From contig NZ_MLJI01000001.1 of NCBI RefSeq assembly GCF_002095535.1, positions 3,390,801 to 3,454,800 of the forward strand: a DNA stretch of 64,000 bases, in the 5' to 3' direction. The translations under genes and the position numbers were made by a program. Shown here piece after piece: positions 21,625-30,840 of the stretch. Every line of letters starts with the position of its first letter. Positions within the stretch are counted from its first letter, which is position 1. The stretch comes from Pantoea cypripedii. GTDB taxonomy: Bacteria; Pseudomonadota; Gammaproteobacteria; Enterobacterales; Enterobacteriaceae. The notes under the pieces are model-generated. The model did no database searches. It had not been told where the DNA came from and was given only the letters and a program-made list of their open reading frames with translations.

Positions 21625-22091
21625 TGTGGATAGCTTTGTGCAGAACACGGGAATTAATTGAATAACCGCTTCGGAAAAGTCTTATCATAACAGGACCAGA
21701 CAATAATAAAATCCAATGTTTTCTTATGGATAAAAGATAAAACCTGATATTTACAGGCGAAAAAAACCGGGGCGCATAACCGCCCGCTGGCGAACTGGTC
21801 AAAGATCGACCTTCGTCGTTTTTATCCACAGAGAATGTCCTAAACCTGGTCAGAAATGGGAAAAAAAGCCAACAAATCGCTAAAGTCAAGGCTGTAAATG
21901 GAAACAGGGGTTGGTTAAAGCCGGGGTTATCCCATCTTTCTGTGGATAACTGGGCTTAAGATCCTGTTTATTGTCGATAACAAACCGGGATAACCTGCCG
22001 CGCCCTTGCCAGCCGTGGAATGGCAGCAAATAAAAAAGCATGCTGAATCATGCTATTATCAGCAAAATAAATGGCTGCATTTTGTGGACAA
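21625..22091. promoter_or_regulatory. Non-coding rppH-mutH gap with clustered DnaA-box-like sites
   Basis: The 672 bp between the rppH and mutH starts (21456-22127) is AT-rich and I find no convincing ORF in it. It contains two perfect DnaA 9-mers, TTATCCACA at 21822-21830 and its reverse complement TGTGGATAA at 21941-21949. One-mismatch copies are at 21625-21633 (TGTGGATAG), 21725-21733 (TATGGATAA) and 22083-22091 (TGTGGACAA). The 9-mers are directly visible. Binding by DnaA, and any role in titration or transcription control, is inference. Divergent promoters for rppH-ptsP and mutH must also lie here. Confidence 0.55.
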
Positions 22092-22127
22092 CCTGCGCAG
22101 GCCATTACTGCCTGGATTTTAATCAAC

Positions 22128-22826
22128 ATGAGTAAAACCATGAGTTCCCCTGCTTTACTGCCTGAGCCACCAAAAAATGAAGCGGAATTGCTGCAACGCG
22201 CCCGGCAGCTGGCGGGGCAAAGCTTTGCCGCTCTGGCTGCGCAGCTGGGCCTGCCGATGCCTGCCAATCTGAAGCGGGATAAAGGCTGGGTGGGGATGCT
22301 GCTGGAGATGCACCTCGGTGCCAGCGCGGGCAGTAAAGCGGAGCAGGATTTTGCTCATCTCGGTATCGAGCTGAAAACCATCCCGGTGGATGCGCTGGGG
22401 AAACCACTGGAGACCACCTTTGTCTGTGTCGCCCCGCTCACGGGCAACAGCGGCGTCACCTGGGAAACCAGCCATGTGCGCCATAAGCTGGCACGCGTAT
22501 TGTGGATTCCGGTGGAAGGCGATCGTGCATTGCCGCTGGCGGAGCGTCACGTTGGATCGCCGCTGCTGTGGCATCCCAGTGCCGAAGAAGAGGAGCAACT
22601 ACGCCATGACTGGGAGGAACTGATGGATATGATTGTGCTCGGCCAGGTGGAACGTATCACCGCCCGTCACGGTGCCTGGCTGCAACTTCGCCCGAAAGCC
22701 GCCAACAGCAAAGCGCTGACTGAAGCCATCGGCGAGCATGGCGAACCTATAATGACGCTACCTCGCGGCTTTTATCTCAAGAAGAGTTTCACCGGACCAC
22801 TGCTGGCACGCCATTTTTTATTGTGA
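22128..22826 (+). CDS. mutH: DNA mismatch repair endonuclease MutH
   Basis: Nicks the unmethylated strand at hemimethylated GATC after activation by MutS and MutL. The product has the restriction-like catalytic triad (Asp of EQDF, Glu and Lys of ELKTIP) and conserved blocks [34 protein letters not shown] and [10 protein letters not shown] chose the ATG at 22128, giving 232 aa; an ATG four codons later is also possible. The open frame extends upstream to 22071 but that extra peptide is not part of the family. GATC methylation in this organism is implied. Confidence 0.96.
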   Translation: MSKTMSSPALLPEPPKNEAELLQRARQLAGQSFAALAAQLGLPMPANLKRDKGWVGMLLEMHLGASAGSKAEQDFAHLGIELKTIPVDALGKPLETTFVCVAPLTGNSGVTWETSHVRHKLARVLWIPVEGDRALPLAERHVGSPLLWHPSAEEEEQLRHDWEELMDMIVLGQVERITARHGAWLQLRPKAANSKALTEAIGEHGEPIMTLPRGFYLKKSFTGPLLARHFLL

Positions 22827-22834
22827 GCATGTAG

Positions 22835-22927
22835 ATACACGAAATCATTCGAGGTGCAGCAAGGCGGCAAGTGACTGAGGTGAGCACACGCAGCTAACGC
22901 AGCTGCAACTTGAATGATGAAGTGTAT
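22835..22927. repeat. MITE-like imperfect inverted repeat between mutH and ygdQ
   Basis: A 93-bp segment with about 26-bp inverted ends: the left end runs ATACAC, 4 bases, TCATTCGAGGTGCAGC and the right end is its imperfect reverse complement (GCTGCAACTTGAATGA, 4 bases, GTGTAT). The body contains GCAAGGCGGCAAGTGA. From memory, sequences of this kind are scattered between genes in many Enterobacterales; I cannot search here. The right end overlaps a perfect TATAAT (22925-22930) that could serve as the -10 of ygdQ. Confidence 0.7.
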
Positions 22928-22965
22928 AATCGCCGTTTACTTTTCGTTTAGGATTGAATGTACAC

Positions 22966-23676
22966 ATGTTTGACTGGATTGCTGATCCCAATGCCTGGCT
23001 GGCGCTGGGGACATTAACCATTCTGGAAGTGGTTCTGGGCATCGATAACATTATTTTCCTTTCTCTGGTGGTGGCGAAGCTCCCCAAACATCAACAAAAT
23101 CGCGCACGCCGTCTCGGTTTGATGGGTGCCATGCTGATGCGCCTCGGGCTACTGGCCTCGATAGCCTGGGTGGTCCGACTGACCAATCCGCTGTTCTCGC
23201 TGATGGACCATGCCTTCTCGGCGCGTGATTTGATTCTGCTGTTTGGTGGCCTGTTTCTGCTATGGAAATCCAGTATGGAGATCCACGAAACCATTGAAGG
23301 TGGCGAAGAAGAGCATAAAACCAACGTACATTCGTTCTTTGGTGCCATCGTGCAGATCATGCTGCTGGATATTATTTTCAGCCTCGATTCAGTGATCACT
23401 GCCGTGGGTCTGTCGGACCATCTGATTATTATGATGATGGCGGTGGTGATTGCCGTACTGATGATGATGTTCGCGGCGCGGACCATCGGCGAGTTTGTTG
23501 ACCGTCACCCGTCAGTGAAAATGCTGGCGCTGGCTTTTCTGATTCTGGTCGGCTTTACCCTGATTCTGGAGAGTTTTGGCGTCCATGTACCAAAAGGTTA
23601 CATTTATTTTGCCATGTTCTTCTCGATGGCAGTGGAATGCCTGAATCTGATGCGCAGCAGGAAAGGCGCGGCCTGA
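22966..23676 (+). CDS. ygdQ: TerC family integral membrane protein YgdQ
   Basis: Inner-membrane protein of the TerC/YgdQ family, about seven transmembrane segments in 236 aa. The two conserved acidic membrane motifs are present: EVVLGIDNIIFLSLV near residue 20 and IIFSLDSVITAVGLSD in the middle. Related proteins are linked to manganese or other metal export, but YgdQ itself is uncharacterised. The ATG at 22966 matches the E. coli start; the frame also offers an upstream TTG. A hairpin follows the stop. Confidence 0.9.
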   Translation: MFDWIADPNAWLALGTLTILEVVLGIDNIIFLSLVVAKLPKHQQNRARRLGLMGAMLMRLGLLASIAWVVRLTNPLFSLMDHAFSARDLILLFGGLFLLWKSSMEIHETIEGGEEEHKTNVHSFFGAIVQIMLLDIIFSLDSVITAVGLSDHLIIMMMAVVIAVLMMMFAARTIGEFVDRHPSVKMLALAFLILVGFTLILESFGVHVPKGYIYFAMFFSMAVECLNLMRSRKGAA

Positions 23677-23685
23677 GAAAGTCAA

Positions 23686-23713
23686 GGGCGAGTCCTGCTC
23701 GCCCGTTGCTTTT
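23686..23713 (+). terminator. Probable terminator after ygdQ
   Basis: GGGCGAG and CTCGCCC form a perfect 7-bp stem with loop TCCTG, followed by GTTGCTTTT. It starts 9 bases after the ygdQ stop. The T-tract is interrupted, so termination may be partial. Confidence 0.65.
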
Positions 23714-23793
23714 CGGAATGATGTGATTACCCCCAACGCCAAAACCATTTATTACTACACTTTTGCTGTTGAAGTTGTGTAAGGGAGTCGCGA

Positions 23794-24012
23794 ATGAAAG
23801 GGTTGGTAAGTGCAATGGGGCTGGTGCTGGCGGCAGTAGTATTGAGTGGCTGCAGCAGTGATTACGTAATGGCGACCAAAGATGGCCGCATGATTATGAC
23901 GGAAGGCAAACCCGCGATTGATAAAGACACGGGCCTGGTGCAGTACAAAGACGAACAGGGCCATGAAATGCAAATCAATGGTGATGAGGTCTCCACCATC
24001 ATTGAGCGTTAA
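23794..24012 (+). CDS. ygdR: YgdI/YgdR family lipoprotein
   Basis: Small lipoprotein of 72 aa. A hydrophobic signal ends in lipobox LSGC, so the mature protein starts at Cys-20 and is lipidated by Lgt; Ser-Ser at +2/+3 allows outer-membrane sorting. The mature part matches the DUF903 fold ([11 protein letters not shown], then [10 protein letters not shown]). RBS AAGGGAGTCGCG precedes the ATG. The molecular function of the family is unknown. Located between ygdQ and tas as in E. coli. Confidence 0.92.
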   Translation: MKGLVSAMGLVLAAVVLSGCSSDYVMATKDGRMIMTEGKPAIDKDTGLVQYKDEQGHEMQINGDEVSTIIER

Positions 24013-24155
24013 GTGCCAAATTTCATCGCCTGCGGTATTTTTCCAGCTGTGCAGGCGATTTCCCGAACTTTCCCCCCTTCCTTCCGCGCCGTTTCACGCG
24101 CTATAGTCCCACAGGACACAACATTCCATTCCATAATGAAAAAAGGAAGCCGGCA

Positions 24156-25196
24156 ATGCACTATCACCGTATCCCCCATAGCACGCTGGAAGTGAGTCAG
24201 CTGGGGTTAGGAACCATGACGTTTGGTGAGCAGAACAGCGAAGCCGACGCTCATGCGCAACTGGATTATGCTATCAGCCAGGGGATCAACCTGATTGATA
24301 CTGCTGAAATGTATCCGGTGCCGCCGCGCCCGGAAACCCAGGGTTTAACTGAACAATATATTGGCAGCTGGCTGAAGCAGCGTGGCAGCCGTGACAAGAT
24401 TATCCTGGCAAGTAAAGTCGCTGGCCCGGTACGCGGCGCTGATGCGTCAATTCGTCCTAACCAGGCACTGGACCGTAAAAACATCCGTGAAGCGCTGGAC
24501 GCCAGCCTGAAGCGCCTGAACACCGACTATCTCGACCTTTATCAGCTGCACTGGCCGCAACGTCAGACCAACTTCTTTGGCAAGCTGGGTTATCAGTACA
24601 CCGAATCCACCGTGCCGGTCACGCTGCTGGAAACGCTGGAAGCGCTGACCGAGCAGGTCCGCGCGGGCAAGATTCGCTATATCGGCGTGTCGAACGAAAC
24701 GGCCTGGGGCGTGATGCGCTATCTGCAACTGGCAGAGAAGCATGAGCTGCCGCGCATCGTGACGATTCAGAACCCGTATAGCCTGCTGAACCGCAGCTTT
24801 GAGGTAGGTCTGGCGGAGATCAGCCAGCATGAAGGCGTTGAACTGCTGGCCTACTCCAGCCTGGCGTTCGGCACCTTAAGCGGCAAGTATCTCAACGGGG
24901 CAAAACCGGCCGGGGCGCGTAATACCCTGTTCAGTCGTTTTACCCGCTACAGCAGCGAGCAGTCGCAGCAGGCAGTAGCCGCTTATGTGGAACTGGCGAA
25001 GAAGCACAATCTCGACCCGTCGCAGATGGCGCTGGCCTACGTGCGTCAACAGCCGTTTGTTGCCAGCACCCTGCTGGGTGCGACCACGCTGGAACAGCTG
25101 AAGACGGATGTGGAGAGTTTTAATCTGACGCTGAATGCGGATGTGCTGGAAGGCATTGAGGCGATTCATCGTCAATTTACTTACCCGGCACCTTAA
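24156..25196 (+). CDS. tas: NADP(H)-dependent aldo-keto reductase Tas
   Basis: Cytoplasmic AKR-family oxidoreductase, 346 aa, TIM barrel. Visible family motifs are LGLGTMTFGEQ at the start, the catalytic Asp/Tyr region INLIDTAEMYP, Lys in ILASKVAGP, His in YQLHWPQR, and the cofactor loop at the C-terminus (STLLGATTLEQLKTDVE). E. coli Tas was found as a suppressor in starvation-linked mutagenesis; its natural substrate is not known. RBS AAAAGGAAG sits 7 bases before the ATG. It converges on lplT. Confidence 0.95.
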   Translation: MHYHRIPHSTLEVSQLGLGTMTFGEQNSEADAHAQLDYAISQGINLIDTAEMYPVPPRPETQGLTEQYIGSWLKQRGSRDKIILASKVAGPVRGADASIRPNQALDRKNIREALDASLKRLNTDYLDLYQLHWPQRQTNFFGKLGYQYTESTVPVTLLETLEALTEQVRAGKIRYIGVSNETAWGVMRYLQLAEKHELPRIVTIQNPYSLLNRSFEVGLAEISQHEGVELLAYSSLAFGTLSGKYLNGAKPAGARNTLFSRFTRYSSEQSQQAVAAYVELAKKHNLDPSQMALAYVRQQPFVASTLLGATTLEQLKTDVESFNLTLNADVLEGIEAIHRQFTYPAP

Positions 25197-25214
25197 CCAG
25201 CTGCCAGCCAAAAT

Positions 25215-25236
25215 GCGCGATAAATCGCGCCGCTAC
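25215..25236. repeat. GTAG-headed palindromic repeat (REP-like), locus 2, single unit
   Basis: One unit, GCGCGATAAATCGCGC then CGCTAC, the reverse complement of the locus-1 consensus, lies between the convergent tas and lplT stops. No second unit is nearby. Confidence 0.85.
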
Positions 25237-25254
25237 AATTCGTACCAGGCGCGG

Positions 25255-26445
25255 CTAACGCCGCGCTTTCCACCACAATACGATGATCGCCACGGCGAAA
25301 ATCGCGCCAAACCCGATACCGGTCGCCACCGCCGGTGCCCCCAGCTTAATCGCCACGGTATACAGACCCAGCATCAGTAGCATCGCGGTGTTTTCACCGA
25401 GGTTCTGCACGGCAATCGCATTGCCCGCGCCGACGCTGGCCTTACCGCGTTCCTGCAATAACGCATTCAGCGGCACGACAAAGAACCCGCCCAGTGCGCC
25501 AATCAGCATCAAAATCAGATAAGCAGGCAGCAAACTGTGCTGCATTGAGAACACCACCACCATCACACCGATCAGCACCCCGGCAGGCATACAGCGGCGT
25601 ACCGTTTGTAGCGTCACCAGTTTCGCTGCCGCTGCCGCGCCAATCACGATACCGATCGCCACCATGGCATTCAGCGTGGTCGGCGTTTTGTTATCGCTGA
25701 TACCCAGCGCCACCGGCACCCACAGCACCAGCAGAAAACGCAACGTCACCCCGGCACCCCAGAACAGGCTGGTACCCAGCAGTGAGAAGCGGGTTTCGCC
25801 GTTGCGCCATAACAGCAGCGTGGCATCAATGAAACTGCGCAGCATCACGCCAAAATGCCAGCTCTGGCCGGGGCGTGCCGCCACGAGACGTGGGATAAAC
25901 AGGTTTGCCACCACGGCCAGCCCGTAAGTGAGCGCACACACTGCCAGTGCCGCCAGCAGATGCCAGTCAGCAAGAATGCCACCCGCCACCGAGCCCAGCA
26001 GAATCGCGGCGATGGTCGATCCTTCCATCAATCCGTTAGCTTTCACTAACTTCTCACCACGGGTGATTTCACCGAGGATGCCATACTTCGCCGGGGAATA
26101 AGCCGCCGCCCCTACCCCCACCAGCGTGTAGCCGAGGAACGGGTTGAAGCCAAAGCAGATAATCAGCGCTCCCAGCAGCTTCAGGCTGTTGGCGAACATC
26201 ATCACCCGGCCTTTGGCAAAGCTGTCCGCCATCTGTCCGACAAAGGGCGCGAGCAGAATGTAAGTGGCGACAAACAACATTTGCAGTATCGGCTGGCTCC
26301 AGTCGGGATAGAACTGATTTTTCAGCACCGCCAGCGTGGCGAACAGCAGCGCGTTATCGCCAAACGCCGAGAGAAACTGCGCCACAATCACTGCTGTCAT
26401 GCTACGTGACATCAGGGGTGCATCCGGGTTTACCGCCTGGCTCAT
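25255..26445 (-). CDS. lplT: Lysophospholipid transporter LplT
   Basis: MFS-type inner-membrane flippase of 396 aa with about 12 membrane segments; it brings lysophosphatidylethanolamine from the periplasmic to the cytoplasmic leaflet, where Aas re-acylates it. Conserved features include the N-terminal [19 protein letters not shown] and [17 protein letters not shown] (MFS loop 2-3 motif). Its ATG overlaps the aas stop by 4 bases, so it is translated together with Aas; the pair forms one functional unit as in E. coli. Confidence 0.96.
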   Translation of the reverse strand: MSQAVNPDAPLMSRSMTAVIVAQFLSAFGDNALLFATLAVLKNQFYPDWSQPILQMLFVATYILLAPFVGQMADSFAKGRVMMFANSLKLLGALIICFGFNPFLGYTLVGVGAAAYSPAKYGILGEITRGEKLVKANGLMEGSTIAAILLGSVAGGILADWHLLAALAVCALTYGLAVVANLFIPRLVAARPGQSWHFGVMLRSFIDATLLLWRNGETRFSLLGTSLFWGAGVTLRFLLVLWVPVALGISDNKTPTTLNAMVAIGIVIGAAAAAKLVTLQTVRRCMPAGVLIGVMVVVFSMQHSLLPAYLILMLIGALGGFFVVPLNALLQERGKASVGAGNAIAVQNLGENTAMLLMLGLYTVAIKLGAPAVATGIGFGAIFAVAIIVLWWKARR

Positions 26446-28592
26446 GCCTGCTCCTCTTCGGCCAGTTTTTTCAGGCTGACATAGTCAGGTTTACCGCTGC
26501 CCAGCATCGGCAATTGTTTCATTACGCGGATATCACGCGGTAACGCCAGCTCCGGTGCGCCGAGTTCACGCAGCGCCTGGTGCAAATTGTCGCGGTTTAG
26601 CTCGCTGTCGGTGGTGAACAGCACCAGCGCTTCACCGCGGCTGCCATCGGGACGCAGTGACGCCGCATGTTGTTTCTCCGGCGAGGCTTTCAGGGCGATC
26701 TGCTCGACGCTCTCCAGCGAGACCATCTCACCGGCGATTTTGGCGAAGCGTTTCGCCCGTCCCTGAATCTGGCAGAAACCGCCCTCATCAAAGCTGACGA
26801 TATCGCCGGTGTCGTACCAGCCCGCTTCCAGTTCACCTTCGCCGTTATCGGCTACCGGCAGCTCCAGCACGCCTGGGTTCTCCACGCGCAGATAGCCGTT
26901 CATCACGTTGGGGCCGCGCAATTGCAGGCGACCGCCCTGCTCAATGCCTGGCACCGAAATCAGACGCGAATCCATCCCCGGCAGGATACGGCCCACGGTG
27001 TGCGATTTCGCCGCCATCGGTACGTTAATCGCCACCACCGGCGCACACTCGGTCACACCGTAGCCTTCAAGAATACGGATGCCATATTTTTCCATGTAGA
27101 TCTGGCGCGTTCCTTCCTGCAATTTTTCCGCACCAGCCACCACATAACGCAGACGGGCAAAATCATAAGGGCTGGCGAACCGCGCATAGTTACCGAGGAA
27201 GGTTGAGGTACCAAACAGCACGCTACAGTTGCGGTCATACACCAGCTCGGGCACCACGCGGTAATGCAGCGGGCTGGGATAGAGGAACACCTCTGCCCCG
27301 GTCAGCAATGGCGTGAACAGGCCCACGGTCAGACCAAAGGCGTGAAACAGCGGCAGCGCCGACATAAAGCGGTCACGCGGGGTGAAATCCGCCACAGTAC
27401 GAATCTGCTCGACGTTAGCCAGCAGGCTTTTGTGGGAATGCACCACCCCTTTAGGATTGCCTTCCGACCCCGAGGTAAACAGCACCATCGCGGCATCTTC
27501 CGGCTGCTGCACGACCTGTGCGCGACGCGGCATCAGCAGATGAGTCAGGATCCACAATTTGTCTTTGGTGGTGACGGTATCGCGCAGATCTTCAAGGTAA
27601 ATCCACTTCACCTCACTCAGCCCCTCAGGCAGATGCCACAGGTTGCCTTTATCGAGGAACTGACGCGAGGTGAACACGGTTTTCACCTGTGACGCAGTCA
27701 GCGCCGCGCGCATACCGTTGACCCCGGCGGTGTAGTTGAGCATCGCCGGAACGCGTCCACGCAATGACGCTCCGAGAATCGCCGCCGCCGTTACCGTGGC
27801 ATTGGGCAGCAGCAGGCCAACATACTCCCCCTGTTGGCTGTAGCGTTCGAGGATACGCCCAACACCGAGGGCTTTTTTCAGCAGACCGGTGTAGCTGTCG
27901 GTTTTGAAGTTGATGTCTTCGATACAGGGCTTAAACAGGCCGTAGCGGGTGCGCGCGTTAAGGAACGCAGTAAATAACGTTTCACGCGGACGCACCGCCA
28001 TACGCGCTTCCATCATCACATGATGTAAGTGCTCGCCAGCCAGCAGACGACGGTCACGCGCGCGTGGCGCTTCTGGCATCGGGATCACGGTGGACGGTAA
28101 CAAAGTCAGGGTGATGCGGGGAAACAGGCGACGCTTAAACACCCCGGCGAGACGACCAAAGGGGGTATATTCCGCGCCTTCGATACGCATTGGCACCACA
28201 TTGGCACCCGATTTTGCCGCCACAAAACCGGCACCGCTGTAGATCTTCATCAGCGAACCGGTAACGGTGATACGGCCTTCCGGGAAAATCACCACCGGAC
28301 GGCCTTCGTTAATCAGGCGGACCAGATGCTTTATCGACATCGGTTTGGTGGGGTCGAGCGGCACGAAGTCGATCAACGGCTTCAGGATACGCATAAACCA
28401 TTGATCGCTGATCGAGGAATAGACAGCAAACACCGGTTTAATTGGCAGGAATAAGGCTACCAGCACGCCATCAAGAAATGACATGTGGTTGGGGGTGATC
28501 AGCACTTTAGATTTGTGCAGTGCGGCCAGATCACCGCGCAGCTCGACGCGCCATAACAGGCGGCAGAGGAAACGCAGGCAGGTGAATAACAT
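26442..28592 (-). CDS. aas: Bifunctional 2-acyl-GPE acyltransferase / acyl-ACP synthetase Aas
   Basis: Salvages lysophosphatidylethanolamine: the C-terminal synthetase charges fatty acid onto ACP using ATP and the N-terminal domain transfers it to the lysolipid. In 716 aa, the acyltransferase part (about 1-190) shows the HX4D motif NHMSFLDG at residue 36 and [10 protein letters not shown], and the AMP-binding part shows [19 protein letters not shown] and GYGVTECAP. First of the aas-lplT pair. Its promoter must lie in the repeat-rich stretch 28593-29430. Confidence 0.96.
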   Translation of the reverse strand: MLFTCLRFLCRLLWRVELRGDLAALHKSKVLITPNHMSFLDGVLVALFLPIKPVFAVYSSISDQWFMRILKPLIDFVPLDPTKPMSIKHLVRLINEGRPVVIFPEGRITVTGSLMKIYSGAGFVAAKSGANVVPMRIEGAEYTPFGRLAGVFKRRLFPRITLTLLPSTVIPMPEAPRARDRRLLAGEHLHHVMMEARMAVRPRETLFTAFLNARTRYGLFKPCIEDINFKTDSYTGLLKKALGVGRILERYSQQGEYVGLLLPNATVTAAAILGASLRGRVPAMLNYTAGVNGMRAALTASQVKTVFTSRQFLDKGNLWHLPEGLSEVKWIYLEDLRDTVTTKDKLWILTHLLMPRRAQVVQQPEDAAMVLFTSGSEGNPKGVVHSHKSLLANVEQIRTVADFTPRDRFMSALPLFHAFGLTVGLFTPLLTGAEVFLYPSPLHYRVVPELVYDRNCSVLFGTSTFLGNYARFASPYDFARLRYVVAGAEKLQEGTRQIYMEKYGIRILEGYGVTECAPVVAINVPMAAKSHTVGRILPGMDSRLISVPGIEQGGRLQLRGPNVMNGYLRVENPGVLELPVADNGEGELEAGWYDTGDIVSFDEGGFCQIQGRAKRFAKIAGEMVSLESVEQIALKASPEKQHAASLRPDGSRGEALVLFTTDSELNRDNLHQALRELGAPELALPRDIRVMKQLPMLGSGKPDYVSLKKLAEEEQA

Positions 28593-28686
28593 GCCAGCTC
28601 CTTAGCAGTCGTGAAAAATGGTCCCTACGATGCAGGATTCGCGCATTTTCGACAAGTAGCAGGCGCGGCAATACGTAATAAATTAC

Positions 28687-28774
28687 GGTTCCGCCCGCTG
28701 GCAGCGGTTTGGCCCTGAGAAGGTTCCACCCGCCAGCAGCGGTTGTGCTCTGAGAAGGTTCCGCCCGCCAGGCT
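28687..28774. repeat. 35-bp tandem repeat, about 2.5 copies
   Basis: GGTTCC recurs at 28687, 28722 and 28757, an exact 35-bp period. Units one and two share GGTTCC(G/A)CCCGC, GCAGCGGTT and CTGAGAA with a few changes; the third is cut after CCCGCCAG. It lies about 95 bp upstream of the aas start. Confidence 0.85.
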
Positions 28775-28809
28775 TTAGGCAGTTTCAGCACCTATGTGCA
28801 GGCGGACGG

Positions 28810-29010
28810 GCAAAGGTGCGATGGCGCGCACCTTTGCAATCCGCGCCCTGCGGCGTCCTCGCGCAGCGCTTCGCGCTGTCCCCTCGCTTATCACTCAGGC
28901 CTGACGGACCGCGCGGATTCGCCCTCCGTGGCTCATGCCGCGCTCTCGCCGCATCCTTGCGGCTCGTCCTGGCCTTCCCTCTGCACTCGGCGCTGCGAAT
29001 GCCGCCCGCC
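28810..29010 (+). repeat. Inverted element, copy 1 (about 200 bp, GC-rich)
   Basis: This copy opens with a perfect 11-bp hairpin, GCAAAGGTGCG (28810-28820) and CGCACCTTTGC (28827-28837), loop ATGGCG. It continues with segments shared with copy 2 read on the opposite strand: CTTCGCG, TCGCTTA, GACGGACC, GATTCGC, TCGCCGCATCC and TGCGGCTC. I see no protein family in any frame. The homology with copy 2 was seen by direct reading; its exact ends are approximate. Confidence 0.7.
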
Positions 29011-29035
29011 CCCCCGTCTGCAAGACCGCAGAAAA

Positions 29036-29076
29036 AACAAACAACAAACAACAAACAACAAACAACAAACAACAAA
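29036..29076. repeat. Heptanucleotide microsatellite (AACAAAC)n
   Basis: Five perfect copies of AACAAAC (29036-29070) followed by a sixth broken at its last base. It sits at the centre of the two inverted element copies. Such perfect short tandems are prone to slippage, so copy number may vary between strains. Confidence 0.95.
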
Positions 29077-29116
29077 GGAAAAACCCCAGAAAGTCATCGA
29101 TGGTGCAGCGGGGGTG

Positions 29117-29310
29117 TGAGCGCCATCCGGACTCGCTGAGCGCGGGAGCGATTCCAGGATGAGCCGCATGGATGCGGCGAAAGGCGGCGTTGAGCAGGAG
29201 CGAATCGACGCCGGTCCGTCGGAAGCGTGAGTAAGCGAAGGGACCGCGAAGCGGCGAGGGAGGCGGCGCAAGGCCCGGGAATGCAAAGGGGGCGGCCAGG
29301 CCCACTTTGC
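29117..29310 (-). repeat. Inverted element, copy 2 (about 195 bp)
   Basis: On the minus strand from 29310 it reads GCAAAGTGGG, loop, CCCCCTTTGC (a hairpin with one mismatch) and then CTTCGCGGTCCC, TCGCTTACTCACG, CGACGGACC, GATTCGC, TCGCCGCATCCATGCGGCTC and ATCCTGG. The same landmarks occur in the same order as in copy 1 on the plus strand. The two copies therefore converge on the AACAAAC tract. Long open frames run through it on the minus strand, but they show repeat-derived composition and no known domain. Confidence 0.7.
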
Positions 29311-29357
29311 TCGGTCGCCGCACCGGCGAGCTGAAACTGCCGGTGCCCGAGGCGAAC

Positions 29358-29420
29358 GAAACCTTCTCTGAAGCAAACGAAACCTGCTCTGGAGCAAACG
29401 AAACCTGCTCGGAAGCGAAC
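29358..29420. repeat. 21-bp tandem repeat, three copies
   Basis: Units 29358-29378, 29379-29399 and 29400-29420 share GAAACC, CTCTG/CTCGG and AGCAAAC with four or five differences. It ends 10 bases before the stop of the outer-membrane channel gene at 29431. The period is a multiple of three, so all frames stay open, which creates spurious ORFs. Confidence 0.85.
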
Positions 29421-29430
29421 AACGCTAGCG

Positions 29431-30837
29431 CTAAGGCGTCCCTTCCCCCTCCCATCCACCGCCCAGCGCAGCGATCAACTCCACGCTACTCACCCACTGC
29501 GTACTCTGCAACGACAGCAAACTCTGCTGCTCGCTCAGGCTGGTATTCTCCGTCGTGGCAACGTCGAGATAATCAATCATCCCCGCCTCATACTGATTAC
29601 GCGTGACGCGCGCTGATTCCTGCGCTGCGGTGGTCGCCAGCTGCTGCGAAACAATTTCGCCCTTCAGCGTGTTCAGCTCCACCAGGTAATCCTCCACTTC
29701 CTGCATCCCTTCCAGCACCGACTGGCGATAGCTGGCCACGCTGGCATCGTAGGAAGCGCGCGCCTGTTCCACTTTCGCCGAGGTCGCGCCAAAGTCGAGC
29801 AAGGTGCCGCTCAGCTCCGGTCCCAGCGACCAGACACGATTGGGCAGCGAGAACAGGTTGCTGAAGGTGGAAGAACTGACACCGCCGCTGGCGCTTAAGG
29901 TCAGGTCCGGGTAGTAACCGGCAATCGCTACGCCCACCGCAGCGTTCGCTGCCGCCACGTTACGTTCGGCATAGGCGATATCCGGACGGCGCTGCAACAG
30001 CTGCGACGGCACGCTGTGCGGGATATCCGGCAAAGTGGCATCCAGCTTCGCCACCGGCAGGGAGAAATCGGCAGGCGCACGGCCCAGCAGCAGCGCGATG
30101 GCGTGCTCCAGCTGCGCGCGCTGCCACTGATAATCCTGCGCTGAGGCGCGAGCGCTTTCCAGCTGCATCTGCGCCTGCGCCAGGGTGGCGCGCGATTCGC
30201 TGCCCGCCTGATATTTGTTTTGAATCACCGTCAGATAGCGTTGATAAGCATCGACGCTGCGCTGATAGAGGGCGATTTTCTCGTCCATAATGCGCAGCTG
30301 GAAATAGTCCTGCGCCAGCTCAGACTGGGCGCTGAGGGTGATATTCGCCAGCTCGGCGGCACTGGCCTGCGCGCTGGCTTTGTTCTCTTCCAGCGTGCGA
30401 CGCAGTTTGCCCCACAGATCCAGCTCCCAGCTGGCGCTCAGTTCGGCCTGATGGCTGTTGCTGACGCTACGCTGGCCGGTGGTGCTGGCGCGGCTACCAC
30501 TGCGCGTACTGGTGGCATCGTAGCTCACCGACGGGAACAGTTCAGCGCGTGACTGCGACGCCAGCGCCTGGGCTTCACGGTACTGGGCGGCATAGTTCGC
30601 CACGTTCTGGTTAGAAATGCTGACCTGACGCAACAGGCCATCGAGGGTGGCATCGTGGTACACCGCCCACCATTCGCCTTTGCTCTGATCATCCTGCGGC
30701 GTGGCTTCGGTCCAGCCTTGCGCCTCTTTAAAATGGGTCGGCATTGCCATCGTCGGACGCTGATAATCAGGACCAACGGTACAGCCTGCCAGCAGCAGCG
30801 CCATAAAGATCGGGGTAATTCGTAACGACATTTTCAT
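29431..30837 (-). CDS. RND efflux outer-membrane channel lipoprotein (OprM/NodT family)
   Basis: TolC-like channel of 468 aa that should complete the MdtABC-like pump encoded upstream on the same strand. The signal ends in lipobox LLAGC, giving a lipidated mature protein starting CTVGPDYQRP, the usual start of the family. Two OEP repeats (about 60-250 and 270-460) with the conserved ADLWGKLRRTLE-type helix (WELDLWGKLR) and QLLQRRPDIAYAE motifs follow. It starts 3 bases after the mdtC-like gene, so it is the last gene of the operon. In E. coli this position is taken by the MFS gene mdtD; the layout here is that of MuxABC-OpmB of Pseudomonas. Confidence 0.92.
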   Translation of the reverse strand: MKMSLRITPIFMALLLAGCTVGPDYQRPTMAMPTHFKEAQGWTEATPQDDQSKGEWWAVYHDATLDGLLRQVSISNQNVANYAAQYREAQALASQSRAELFPSVSYDATSTRSGSRASTTGQRSVSNSHQAELSASWELDLWGKLRRTLEENKASAQASAAELANITLSAQSELAQDYFQLRIMDEKIALYQRSVDAYQRYLTVIQNKYQAGSESRATLAQAQMQLESARASAQDYQWQRAQLEHAIALLLGRAPADFSLPVAKLDATLPDIPHSVPSQLLQRRPDIAYAERNVAAANAAVGVAIAGYYPDLTLSASGGVSSSTFSNLFSLPNRVWSLGPELSGTLLDFGATSAKVEQARASYDASVASYRQSVLEGMQEVEDYLVELNTLKGEIVSQQLATTAAQESARVTRNQYEAGMIDYLDVATTENTSLSEQQSLLSLQSTQWVSSVELIAALGGGWEGEGTP

Positions 30838-30840
30838 GGA

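Noticed and set aside
21456..21889. Small open frames on the minus strand between rppH and mutH (62 and 92 codons)
   Set aside because: AT-rich, no ribosome-binding site or recognisable domain. Treated as chance frames in a regulatory region.
28687..29420. Possible CRISPR-like array in the gap before the efflux locus
   Set aside because: Repeats of 35, 7 and 21 bp directly abut each other with no unique spacers of constant length, and no cas gene is near.
28895..29455. A 186-codon open frame on the minus strand through the repeat block, with heptad-like repeats
   Set aside because: Its repeats are simply the 21-bp and AACAAAC tandems read in frame. It has no known domain, other strands and frames are equally open, and it lies across two copies of a non-coding element. 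Treated as non-coding.
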